From Norana najaformis (taxonomy: Eukaryota > Annelida > Clitellata > Crassiclitellata > Hormogastridae), in assembly GCA_964023275.1 (NCBI GenBank), contig OZ029919.1, forward strand, positions 34,132,865 through 34,196,864: a stretch of DNA of 64,000 nucleotides. The letters run 5' to 3'. Under the pieces are notes generated by a model. That model was given only the letters and a program-made list of their open reading frames with translations, had not been told where the DNA came from and did not search any database. A program made the position numbers and the translations under genes. Positions 1-12,636 of the stretch are shown in pieces. Numbering within the stretch: position 1 is the stretch's first letter; each line of letters opens with the position of its first letter.

Positions 1-290
1 CGTCTTCGTAATAATTGGTCCGGTGTCGTAATAATTGGTCTGTTATCGTGATAATTGGTCTGTTATCTTAATAATTGGTCTGTTATCGTGATCATTGGTC
101 TGGTATCGTAATAATTGGTCTGTTATCGTAATAATTGGTCTGGTAACGTGATCATTGGTCTGGTATCGTAATAATTGGTCTGTTATCATAATAATTGGTC
201 TGGTATCTTAATAATTGGTCTGTTGTCATAATAATTGGACTGGTATCGTAGTAATTGGTCTGGTATTGTAATAATTGGTCTGGTATCTGG
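1..290. repeat. 20-bp minisatellite, about 14 copies
   Basis: Unit close to cgtaataattggtctgttat, with G/T substitutions in the last third. The array is cut by the window edge. Confidence 0.95.
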
Positions 291-655
291 TCTCATGATC
301 TGTTGCTGGACCAAGTGATGTGAGCATAGATTCGGTTTGGTTGCGCTTCCAGTTCCAACATTTATTTCCGATATCTTGTTTGTATCATGTTGAAAGACAT
401 GGGTAAACTTTTCCTGACTGACGTGGGTAAACTCGTGGCTTGGTCTAAGAGGGTGGGTCCCGTTTCACGTTGGGGGACCCGTTTGCAAGCCCTCTGCTGT
501 TTCTCACTCGTGTTTTGTGTTGTCTTTTTGCTGACATGCCCCTCAGGAAGCTTGGACTGTCGGGTGCGTGATAAATGACATGCCACTGCACTCTTGAGAA
601 ATACTGTCTCCTATCAGAAGTCTGGCTAAACAAGCTGCTGTATTGTCAGTACTGC
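291..655. other. No recognisable feature
   Basis: Unique-looking sequence between the first minisatellite and a tRNA-like head. Short open frames on both strands show no conserved motif. Confidence 0.5.
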
Positions 656-730
656 AGAGAGGTGGCCGAGTGGCTATTGCATCAGCTTTTTCTCTTTGGA
701 CCTGGGTTCGGATCCTGGTCCTGTTGTGCG
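656..730 (+). repeat. tRNA-derived SINE head or tRNA pseudogene
   Basis: TGGCCGAGTGG fits a polymerase III A box and GGTTCGGATCC a B box about 40 nt later. No full cloverleaf or discriminator end is visible, so a functional tRNA gene is unlikely. Confidence 0.5.
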
Positions 731-944
731 ACATCGGATGTCTAGTGCATTGTTGAACTGTTTGTAAACTTGAAGGTCATTGTCTTCGACACAAGTGTCT
801 CATTAAATGCAACATAGTTGTGTAGGTAGTGCGATATGGTGGTCTTTTGCGAATCTAATCGTGTCCTCAATGGGAAGTCAGTGCTGCAGGTTTCCAATGA
901 TCTGGCAGTGCAGGATGGACTCCGTGGTTAAACCCAGTCACGAT

Positions 945-1062
945 CCAGATGGGCTCATGAGGCGAGATCTAGGTGGGCTCATGAGGCGAGATCTAGGTGG
1001 GCTCATGAGGCAAGATCCAGATGGCCTGATGAGGTGAGATCCAGGTGGGCTCATGAGGCAGA
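945..1062. repeat. 24-bp minisatellite, about 5 copies
   Basis: Unit gggctcatgaggcgagatct plus aggt, with point variants; the last copies are more diverged. Confidence 0.9.
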
Positions 1063-1124
1063 GCCAGTAGGAAAATTCTCAAACCTCTATGCTTAAATTC
1101 CTAAGTGAAATCCTTAAGGCATAA

Positions 1125-1800
1125 CTCGGGCTTCCGCCACCTCTTCCCTGGAGACGGAATCATCTGGTGCTAGGAGAGAACCCGAATGTATCCACCATCT
1201 CTCCTTCCTTCCCTGGAGACAGAGCATTCCTATTTGGAACCAGAAGGCTTCCGCCACCTCTTCCCTGGAGACGGAATCGTCCTATCTGGTTGCCTTTAGG
1301 AACTGGGATTCATCTGGTGCTAGGAGAGAACCCGAATGTATCCACCATCTCTCCTTCCTTCCCTGGAGACGGAGCATTCCTATTTGGAACCAGAAGGCTT
1401 CCGCCACCTCTTCCCTGGAGACGGAATCGTCCTATCTGGTTGCCTTTAGGAACTGGGATTCATCTGGTGCTAGGAGAGAACCCGAATGTATCCACCATCT
1501 CTCCTTCCTTCCCTGGAGACGGAGCATTCCTATTTGGAACCAGAAGGCTTCCGCCACCTCTTCCCTGGAGACGGAATCGTCCTATCTGGTTGCCTTTAGG
1601 AACTGGGATTCATCTGGTGCTAGGAGAGAACCCGAATGTATCCACCATCTCTCCTTCCTTCCCTGGAGACGGAGCATTCCTATCTGGTCGCCTTGAGGGA
1701 TTGGGATTCAGACGGTGCTAGGACAGAACCCAAAGGTATCCACCTTCTCTCCTTCCTTCCCTGGAGATGGAATCGTCCTATCTGGATGCCTTGAGGGACT
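1125..1800. repeat. 150-bp tandem repeat, about 4 copies
   Basis: Near-identical copies begin at about 1168, 1319, 1469 and 1619. Each unit holds two diverged halves built on ttccctggagacgga. Because 150 is a multiple of three, one + frame stays open for 184 codons (1167-1721) with a 50-residue period. That is explained by the repeat and is not evidence of a gene. A degenerate copy follows to 1800. Confidence 0.95.
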
Positions 1801-2231
1801 CGGATTCATCCGGTGCTGGCTGACATCGTGATTTATTCCGACCCACTTGTACCCGCGTCGGTCCTTGTCGACTGCCGTTTATTTTGACTGGGCTGTTAAC
1901 CCTGTCAGCCAGGTTATCACCAGGCCAATTAGTCAGAATAATCGATGTGTTTGGTTAGCAGACGAAGGACGAACAACGAACGGTAGAACGGAAGAACAAT
2001 CCAGAGAACCGAGAACAGCCCACAGAACCCTAAAGGCTTTTTGTTCAGCTGTTGTTTCTGATGTATTGTCTCAGAGATCTGTGGCTCGTAAGGCTTTGAA
2101 CAACGAAGCAAACTGAAGAATGGATTGCAATGTACTGTGGATATCTGTAATTTTTTTAGTTGTAACTGGTCACAGAATTATGTAGCACTTCTTCAAGAAA
2201 GACCTACGAGATGCACTTCCAACTGTGAGCG
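1801..2231. other. No recognisable feature
   Basis: Non-repetitive sequence between the 150-bp array and a SINE. Presumably part of the first LRP5/6 intron, since no signal-peptide exon was found. Confidence 0.4.
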
Positions 2232-2500
2232 GCACAGTGGTCTATTGGTAATGCGTTTGGTCAATGATCATGCGGTTGTGGGTTCGGCTCCCTGTAACGA
2301 CACTCGCCAAGTTGTTTGCGCCCAACGTGCCGCTGTCACCAAGCAGTAGAATTTGGTACCGGCGTAAGCTGGGAAGTAAACAGCAAGTCCTGCGATGCAC
2401 TGGCCCCATGTCCAGGTCCTTGGGATTCATCCATCACCGGCTCAAGAAAAGGAGATGAGCGCCACCCCTACATCTCACTTGGGGGATACTTTACTTTTGC
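2232..2500 (+). mobile_element. SINE family 1, + orientation
   Basis: tRNA-like head with A box (TGGTCTATTGGTAATGCG) and B box (GGTTCGGCTCC), then a body shared with 3283-3580, 38945-39230 and 41325-41620 (all inverted). The copy ends about 60 nt before the LRP5/6 exon at 2564. Confidence 0.85.
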
Positions 2501-2563
2501 ATACCATTTTACTTTACCATGCCTTGTATTACCTTACCATACCATATGTCTGACACTTTCTAG

Positions 2564-2957
2564 GGTTGCCAATGTTGCTGTATGCCAACCGTCGCAACAT
2601 CTGCCTCGTTGACGCGACTCACGCTCAGGTCAACTCGACAACAGTCGTGAGCAGTCTCGAGGACGCGGCAGCCCTCGACTTCATCTACGACACTGGCGCC
2701 ATCTACTGGACCGACGTCACGCAGGAGGTCATAAAGAGGTCGTGGTTGAACGGGTCGCAGATCGTCGAAAGCGTCGTCTACCATGGACTGGTGTCACCAG
2801 ATGGCCTCGCGTGCGACTGGATCGGCCGGAAGTTGTACTGGACCGACTCGGAGACGAATCGCATAGAGGTGAGCAACCTCGACGGGTCGTTCCGCAAGGT
2901 CCTGTTCTGGGACGACCTCGACCAGCCGAGGGCGATCGCTGTGGACCCACTACGGGG
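2564..2957 (+). CDS. LRP5/6: LRP5/6 exon: first half of beta-propeller 1
   Basis: The acceptor follows 'ctttctag'; the exon begins with two bases of a split codon and then [11 protein letters not shown]. It carries two YWTD blades (IYWTDV and [18 protein letters not shown]) and the [10 protein letters not shown] strand. The donor is ggg|gtaagt, leaving two bases (phase 2). The match to vertebrate LRP6 exon 2 is close along its whole length. A Cys at 2602-2604 (NICLVD) replaces a non-Cys residue of vertebrate LRP5/6. Confidence 0.96.
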
Positions 2958-5900
2958 GTAAGTCGAAGGAATTCGTTTTGTTTATGTATGTTTCGACTTA
3001 ACTGGCTTTGTTTGTGTTTATGTGCTTATGTATATATGTATGTATGTATGCTTGTATGTTTGCTTGTTTGTGAGGTTGTTAAATGGTGCTGTATAAATAG
3101 ACTGGTAAATACATGCATATGTATGCATGTTTATGTGTGTGTATGCAGGTATGTATGCATGTATGTATGCATGTATGTATGTATGTATATATGTATGTAT
3201 GCATATATTATGTGTTTGTATGTATGTTTATATAGATATATATGTTTATGTATATATGTATGTATATATATATATATATGTAAGTAAGTAAAGCAAGTAA
3301 AGTATCCCATATGCCACAAGTGAAATGTTGTGGAGGTGCTCATCTTTTTTTGGCTCTTGAGCCGGCGATGGACGAATCCCAAGGTCAAGGACGCGGGGCC
3401 AGTGCATCGCAGGACTTGCCGTTTACTTCCCAGCTTACGTCGATATCAAATTCTACTGCTAGGTGACGGAGGCACGGTGTGCGCAAACAACTTGCCCAGA
3501 GTCGTTACACGGAGTTGAACTCGCAACCGCATGATCACTGACCAAACGCGTTACCGATAGACCACTATGCCTCTCGCAATACACGTGCATATTTCAGTGG
3601 GCGTGCACGCGCGCAGTTTTGCACGCCGGCGTATACCTACACATTTGTCTAGAGCCTTTAAGAGCCGTTGCGAGGCAGTGTTTGCTTGGCTGTCTAGCTG
3701 AATCGTGATAGTAGAACTGAAGATAAGCGGGAAAATCGGTGTCGAGCGGCGTCAGTCGTGGTGTGGTGCGGGAGACCGTTTCCGAAGTCCGTACCGTAGC
3801 ACGGCGAGGCACCAGTGTGTTGGAGCAGTTGTAAACATCTTCTTTGTGTTCCCCGTTGGCCCTCGGTACTTCGGTACTTGAATCGCTTGCCCAGTTATCA
3901 AGGGAGAGGAATATTTCCCTCCTGTTATTTTCACTCTGGACTCGGTTGCTCTCTGGTCGACCTCGTGAACTTCTTCACCCTCTCTTACCTTTGCTGTAGA
4001 CTGGTTTACCCATCAATTGAAGAACTAATCTGTGCTACCTTCTCTTACCTTCGTTTTGAACTGTGTTGCCCTGCAGACAGAGGTAGAGTGCTCAACATCT
4101 AGTGGTTAGTTTGCTGAACTGTCATTGGCAAGGTTAAAGGTTCTAGATTGCATGAGAATTTATTACTGTTATTATTATTGTTGTTGTTATTGCTGTTGTT
4201 ATTGTTATTATTGTTGTTATTGTTGTTGGAGTTGTTATTGTTGTTACTGTTATTGTTGGTATCGTTGTTATCGTTGTTGATGTTACTGTTGTTATTGATG
4301 TTGTTGTTATTGTTGTTGTTATTGTTGTTATCATTGTTGTTATTGTTGTTATTGTCGTTGTTATTGTTGTTATTGTTATCGTTGTTGTTATTATTATTGT
4401 TATTATTATTGTTATTGTTGTTGTTATTGTTGTTGTTATTGTTGTTGTTGTTATTGTTGTTGTTATTGTTGTTGTTATTGTTGTTGTTATTGTTGTTGTT
4501 ATTGTTGTTGTTATTATTGTTGTTATTGTTGTTGTTGTTTTTGTTGTTGTTGTTATTGTTGTTGTTGTTTTTGTTATTGTTGTTGTTGTTGTTGCTGTTA
4601 TTGTATTTTCTTAATTAGTAACTTCTAATGCACCGGTGTCTACTGCACGAGTCATCAACAGATGGCACACCAAAGGTCAAAATCCAGAAGGTCAGTCCAG
4701 TAAGACAGAGACTAGTAGTAGGGCTTGATGGCATTTTACCCGTAACCTTACATGATTACGTGATTGAGATTGGATTGGATTAGATTAGCAGATGTAAATT
4801 TACATTTACACCTGCCGTAAAGCGGATGTGATGGAGTCATTTCCTAATTAACCTTTACGGATTGATTTACTAGGATCCTGAGCAGCGAATAGGATAAAAA
4901 TTCGGGATGTTGTGACTTGTTTATGGCTGCTGAGGCTGATAAAAAAAGAACGTAATTACACAGCGCTAGTGGTTGGTTTATGTAGCACTAGATCTGGAAG
5001 CTTTCAACAGCACCATGTGGTTCGCTTCTTTTTGGACCGCCCTGTAATTAGTTTCCTTTGGTTTCTCTGTGCGGTGGAATTTATGGGCCTGTTGTTAGAC
5101 CTTTACAGAAAGAGAAACTCAATGATGCTATTATTACAATATAATTATTATTATTGTTATCATTATTATCATTATCATTGTTGTTGTTTTTATTGTTTTT
5201 GTTATTGTTTTGTTGTTTTTATTGTTGTTTTTGTTTTTCTTGTTGTTCATGATTCTTGATTATCTATGCAGAATTCGTCTTTACTTTATTTATTTATTTA
5301 AATTATTATTGTTAATATTATTTGTTGTTATTTTTGTTGCAAAACTGCCTTAAAAATGACTAATTGACTGAATTGTTGTCTTTATTGTGCTTCATGGTAC
5401 TGAGTAAGAAAAATTACCCAATTTTTACAGCAAAATAACTTCGTCCCGTAAAAGAAAAGAGCTAATTGACTGATATATTCTTCCAGTTTGGATTTGATAA
5501 ATCTTGCCAGTAATGGGTTCCAACCTCGGAAAGACTTTTAACTGGATGAGAGGAGGAAGAAAAAAGCTGATGAAGATAATGGGATGAAGGAATTTTCAGG
5601 AGAATATTTCTTATGGGTATTGTTTATAAAAATGAGCATGTCTGCTTGGAGAAAGACACATTAGCTGAAGGGTGGGAGAGTGGTGGGAAGAGAAAGGAAG
5701 GAAATGGAGAAAAACCTTTTGTAACATGGCATAGTTAAGATGTCAGGAGGTGTGTGTCTGTGTCTGTGCGTGTGCGATTGTGTGTGCGTGTGCGTGTAAG
5801 TTTGGTCGGTTGCAATTGGAGTTGCGACGGAAGGTGGATGGATAGAGGATGGATGGATGGAAGAGAGTTGGTTGCTATCGGGTAACGGAAAATCACGGTC

Positions 5901-8477
5901 CTGTCAGATTGAATGTCTAGCCGGGCAGACTGGTTGGTTGGGTGGCTGGGAAGAGAGTGGGATGTGATGACGGGTATGCAAGCAGACAGACAGACAGACA
6001 GGCAGGCAGACAGATAGGCAGACAGACATTGAAATGGATTGATGATGCCGTGATATAGACAGACAAATAGACTGACAGTCAGAAAGTGAAACAGAGAGAT
6101 AGAGGGGCACAGACACATAAAAAGAGAAACACATCGACACAGACAGACAGACAGACATGCAGGAAGAGAGGCACAACACAAACATATACGGTAGGATAAG
6201 ACAGACGACAGCAAGACAGACAAACACAGACAGAGAGACGACGGTTTGCATGAATCTGCCTAGTTGTCTTTGACAGCGTCGTCTTTTCCGGAGAGAGAGA
6301 GACAGACAGACAGACCATGAGAGAGAGACAGAGAGAGAGTGAAAGACAGATAGAGAGAGAGTAGGGGTGAGAGGGAGGCGTTGACCTTTTTAGCAAACGC
6401 CGGGCTTATCGATTATTGGGTTCGAGAAGCTATGCTTGCTATCGAGTTCTTGAGGCGGTTGGTACAAGTGGGGGGAGCAGAGGGCCCGGTGCCCAGGCTG
6501 CATGTTGGGGGGGTGTCTTGTCACTCGACCCTCAAGTACCTCTGAGGCCATTAACGGATAATGCCCGCGAGATTCTGACAGCCTAAAGCGTCCGACCTGA
6601 GTTAGGTGTGCCGTATATTTGCTGTGTGTGTGCGTGTGTGCGTGCGTGCGTGCGTGTGTGTGTTTCTGAAGAATTACGCTTTCTTCGGGTAAAATAATTA
6701 CAATAACAATAATAATAATAATTTTTGTGTTATGTAAGAAAATGTAAGAAAATAAAGATAATTTTATGATTATTATTATTGTTATTATTAATATTAGTAT
6801 TAATATTAATAATTCTAATAACTAAACACCTAAGAATGAGACCTAATTTTCCAGACTTTTCTTTATGCTCCTAACATACGTTTTTTAAATGCTGAGGGAT
6901 CATACCTACCTCGGGGCAAAAATTAATATAATAATAGTAATAACAATCATTTCTACCTCGGATTAATAAATCATATAACCACTAGGACGTTAACACCAAT
7001 GACCCGTTACAAGGCATTTTAACGACGTCATTACGAAGAATTTATTTTCCATGGTCATAAGAGAGTTCTTCCTATAACGATACGTTTTATAGGGAGTCTC
7101 CACTGTATAATTACGCTATAATTATATATTCAGTTGTAATGTATGCAGTGTATTTCAGAGTAGCAGGGTGACTTCTTTTCCTCATCTGCGCTTAACTGAG
7201 GCATCCATCGCTTCAATGCATTCACTCCTTGCTGTATTTTCGCCTCGGAGCATGACGTCAGCAAGAACAATGCTCCTCGGGGATCATATACATGCCTTGG
7301 ATAAAATAACAACAATAAAAATAATAATAATAATAATAACAATAATACATTGGCTTTGTGTGTGGCTTTGAGAGTCGAAAGAGTTATGGAGACAGGACTT
7401 AATGCTTCTAGCAATACAGTCGACTGCTGTGAGCCACTGCTGGAAAAATAAATACTAGCATAGCAGTTTTTTTCCAGCTGCTCTGCGAATCGGGCTGAAC
7501 TACAGATTTTTTGAACACGATCAGAGCGTTTTGACTGTGTGTCTTTTGGATCTTGACCTGGAGCCGAACCCCTTTTACCTATTGACTTTGTTTTGACTGA
7601 GCGCCTGTGAATAAGCTGGTCCCCTTGACGTGTCTTTCATTGGGTGCTGTAGAAATCTCGAGATTACGATTATGTTATTTGCATAATTTGAAGTTTAAGT
7701 TTGCAATTTAGCAGTTAATGTTTTTTTTGCAGTTTAAATTCGATGAAATTATAAATACTATTTTTGAGATTTAATGGACGGGAAGAGGATGAGTTTTATT
7801 TCTTCAATGATTTCTTTGATTTATGTTTCCGTGCATCACCTTGTTATGATAGCCATGAGTTGATGGTGCCAAGCTGTTAGATGTTAGCAGTTCGGCCAGC
7901 TGACCAATTGAATGGCAGGTTGGCTGGCTTACGGACTGATTGAGACTGACTGATTATACTGACTGACTGGCTGACTGACTGACTGGCTGACTGACTGGCT
8001 GACTGACTGACTGATTAATCGATGTATTTATTAGCAACACGGATTATAACCCAATTGAAGCCGGTTGGAAATTATCAGTTACATACAGCGGACTAGATGT
8101 CCGCAGTAAATCGAAGTAGGGCCCCGTGTTACTCTCGCTGCCTCGGTTATCTTGCCCGCCTGTCTGGCAGTCTGCCTGCCTGCCTGCCTGCCTGCCTGGC
8201 TTGCTCGCGGGCAGTGAACGAGGCATTTGGCAGCCGGTCGGATTTCTTCGGATGCCGAGCTGTCTAAAAGTGATAGAAGGTTATCTGCATTTGGCCTGGC
8301 TGGCGGCGATGATTGACAGACGCCACGGCCTCTGCGCTGCCTATACACCCCCTCCGGCCAGATGCCAGGGACGCAGGCTGAACGACGGATTACATATTAT
8401 AATGTGCAATATAGATATATATGTATACATATCATGCACACACGCGCGCGCATGTACACACACACATGTACACGCAT

Positions 8478-8553
<76 letters not shown>

Positions 8554-11500
8554 AGTTATATATTTATATATATTTTGCATAATATATCAGCATTTTGAGT
8601 TCCTGTGTATGAGACGTGTTCTATTTACTTGTGTAGAGACAGTTTTCTGAATATATATATGTATATATATATATTATATATAATATATATATGTTTATAT
8701 CATGTCGAATATTATTATACGGAAGAGAATAAAAGCAGTCCCAGCGGAGCAACCATGGGTATGAAGTGTTAGCGACTTCGTTTTGCTTTGCCTCGGCATA
8801 TGAGGGGGTGGCCAGTCCTCTCCCTCGCCTCCTGATCTTCCCACTAACGCGTACAGTCATTGTACTGATTATAGCTGTGTTGGCCTGGGGGGCACAAGTG
8901 GAAACAGGTTTCTGCCCGAGTAGGAGTTGAACCCCTACCTTCTGATTGACATATATAACAAAATATATAACAACATATGCAGTTGTAGTGTATACAGTGT
9001 GTATTATATATATATATATATACAATATATATATGTCATAAAGCTTACATAATATATATGTGTGTGTATATGTATATATTTAATATAAATGAAATAGATG
9101 TACTTGTTATATCAGTTTTAATGTACATTATACAGTGGAAATTCCTTATAAAACACTTCGTTATGACAAGAACTCTGATATGACCATGGAAAATAAACTC
9201 TTCATAACAACGACGTCGTTAAAAGCCCACGGTTCTTGATTGTTTGCCTAAGACGGCCTTGCAACGAGTCATTGTCCAAGTGGTTATATGATGGTTGTAC
9301 CAGTCCAGCCAAGATTCCTGGGCGCTGCTTAGCTTAGAGAGCTTCAGACTCACTTGGAAACTATTAATAAGCACTTGGAAATGCACTTGGAGCTGCCAGG
9401 AGTTGCCTGTTCCCTCTGGAGGAAGGTGGGGCGTTTGAGTCGTCCATTCACCTGCCAAACAGTCATGATTTCAGGTGCAGTTGTAGCAGATGTTTCTTGT
9501 AGTGGTAATCGTAATTGTAAACTAGAGATTTCTACAGTGCCCACCGAAAGCTAAGTCGCGGGAACCTGCTTATTCACAGGCGCTCAGTCAAAACAAAATC
9601 GATAGGCAAGAAGGGTTCAGTTCCAGGTCAAGATCCAAGAGTCAGGCAGACGGCTACGGTGGGTGGTGTTTGGAATTGGATTTGCAGTACAGATAAGGGG
9701 AAGAAGAGGAATCGGGATATGAGCTGCAGAAGAGGAGTGTTTTCAGTTTTGAGTGAAGACCTGTGCAGAGATTACAATGGGTGAAGTGATGGTGAGTTTG
9801 TGTGATGGGTCAGATAACTCGTAATTCTGGCGGAAGTTTATTCCAGAAGAGTGTTGTTGCGATATGCACTGAAGAAAATCAGCCTTGTTTAGAATCTGAT
9901 TGTCTTATTAAGTTACAATGTTAAGCAATTATTTTATATGACATTACCAAATTACGTAGACGGTAATCGTAATTAAATAATTAAATTAAATAATAATTAA
10001 ATAATGGGCAATCTGTCCGAGAAACAATGGGTAGTTGAAGTATCTAGTTCTATAGTAGTACATGTTCTAGATCGGATGTTTTCGAACTGACTTGTTTAAC
10101 TGCTAGTCGGCCCAGTTGCAGAGGCTGGGAAAGCTTCCGCTCCCAATCTGTAATTGGATTTTCCCTTATCTTGTTTATCCCCGGGTGACCGATTAAAATC
10201 TTCAGCCCCCCCTCAGCAGTATTGAGGTGGGGTGCCATACAGTGTGCTTGGTCTCCATCGGATGTTTTCAGGGCCGCATTCAGTCGGGTCTTGCCTAGGG
10301 CCGGGTGTTTGCCGTTGACCTGATTTCCGCTGTGTTCTACACCGTAGCCTCCCTAAAATGCGCTTCGTTATAACTCGAAATCTGATATTTCCTTAATTTA
10401 TTTTTTTGTTATTTTTATATTTGTGTTCTTATTTTATAGTTTATTTTTTTTCTTATTTTATATATTTTTTTATTTTATGTGGTTCCAGTGTTTAGCGACA
10501 TCTTATGGCATCAAAGGCCGTTGACGTCGCCCTCCTTCTTTATCCAGGCTTGGGACTGGCACTTCCCGACCAAAGGCAGTGGCAGAGTTTTTTATTTTAT
10601 ATTTTTTTATTTTTAAAATTTTTTACCAGGCCGTTTAGCTTTCCCCGAGAAGCTCCCACGGGTATAAGTGTTAGCAGCTTCACTTTCTTGGTCTCGGTAT
10701 ACGAGGGTGGGAGGGTGGGTGGGTGGTGAGTCTTCTTCGTTGTTACCTGGTCTTATTAGTGTACGGCCGATGTACTCATCTTATAACTGAGTTTGCAAGG
10801 GGTGCTAGTGGAACAGCCTCCAAAACATTTTACTGCTCTGGTGGGATTTGAACCCCGGTTACAGTACAGCACGCTAACCACTGGGCTGTCACACACACCC
10901 ACCTTCTTAAGTAAGTAAGTAATGCATTTATTAACGTGCCATATGCAATGTAATGTAAATAATGACAATTCATATAGCATCGTAAGTAGCAGGCTACTTC
11001 TAGGCTGCTTTACAATGTCAAAAATCAGCTCAAGTACTAAGAGTTGTGGAGTGAACATAAATGTCCATCGGGTCAGCGAGGGATCGTAGGCGTGAACAAA
11101 CACACGAACAATTAAATACGGATAACTAACGATATAATAATGTTCACCGCCCTCTGCTTAAAAATGAAATGTTCCGGCTGATGTCCCAGTGCGCTGGTGC
11201 GTGTCGGCCAAGATGTTTTCAGCCGTCGTCACGGTTTTCTGTCGGCTCCGTTGCTCCTACCAAACAAACTCCGTGTTTTTGGCGTAAAAATCGCGTTGAA
11301 GATCTCCAGATACGCGCAGACGTCCGCTGGAGTTCGTTGCCTAGCAACCGACGTGAGCCTCCGCTGATCACGTAGCAACGGATGATTGGTACGGCCCTGA
11401 GACAATCCAGGCGGACACACAGACGGACAGAGACGGAGACAGAGAGGCAAGCAGACAGACAGTATAGGCAGACAGAGAAGCTTGATTACGACTTGGTTTT

Positions 11501-12581
11501 GGCGCGCCGTCGATTGATTCCTTTTGCATTAGATACTGGCGCTATAGAAGTTACGTAGGCAGATAGAGATAGGAAGGCAGACAGATAGGCAGGCAAACAG
11601 GCAGAAAGCAGAGAAAGACAGACAGACAGTCGGGAAGTGGAGGAAGACAGACAGACAGACAGACAGACAGACAGGAAGTGGAGGAAGACAGACAGACAAG
11701 CAGACAGACAGTGTAGGCGACAGTGAGGCTTGAATACGACTTGGTTTTGGCGCGCCGTCGATTGAATCCTTGTGCATTATGGGTGGGTGGGGGATGGATG
11801 GGTGGATGGATGGATGAATGGGTGGGTGGATGGGTGAATGGGTGGTTGGATGGGTGAATGAATGGGTGGGTGGACGGGTGAATGGATGGGTGGATGGATG
11901 GATGGGTGAATGGGTGGGTGGATGGATGGGTGGGTGGGTTGATGGATGGATGTCTTTATGGATGGATGGGTGGGTGAGTGGATGGATGGATGGATGGGTG
12001 GCGGGGCAGGCGGACGGACGGACGGATGGCTGGCAGGAAGGGCTGCCAGTCGTAGGCGGATCCGACAATTGCTGTTGATCCTCGCTGGGTAGTCTCGATT
12101 TTATACCCAGGTTTGCCACTCCTAGATTACAGTGTCTACCGACACTAGAGCGCACTAGTGTGGCCCGAACACAAACTTTCTCGTGTCCATCCGTTGTTAC
12201 CTTCAGCCAGACAGTTTTGTCTGATGTGGACAAAAAGGCCACTATAGTGTTTTGATATCGGCAGCAGTTAACTGCTTGCAAAGCACACACACATACATAC
12301 ACATACACGCATAGGTACATATATACATATATACCTACATACACACATATACATATGTACGTACATACATACAAATATACATACATGCATGCATACTTAG
12401 ATGCTTTAGTGTCTGGTGTGTTGAGACATTGCTGTATTAAGACAGATATCGATAGGGATTCGACTCGGTGTTTAAGGCCGGCAGCAGAATGCAGTAGATT
12501 TACGCTTGGCTCCCGGGGTCTTATCGGGCGCCGCCCGCCCATCCATCTCCTCCTCCTCCTCGGAGAATGTGGCCTCCACCC

Positions 12582-12636
<55 letters not shown>

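Noticed and set aside
1167-1721. 184-codon open frame with a 50-residue repeat
   Set aside because: Entirely made of the 150-bp tandem repeat, which is divisible by three and so stays open. No family match, no splice or start context.
1-2560. Search for the LRP5/6 signal-peptide exon
   Set aside because: No frame with Met, a hydrophobic core and a phase-1 donor was convincing. Vertebrate LRP6 also has a very large first intron, so the exon is probably upstream of the window.
11529-12542. 337-codon frame rich in HPSIHP and CLSVCL
   Set aside because: Translation of TGGA, GACA and ACAT microsatellites.
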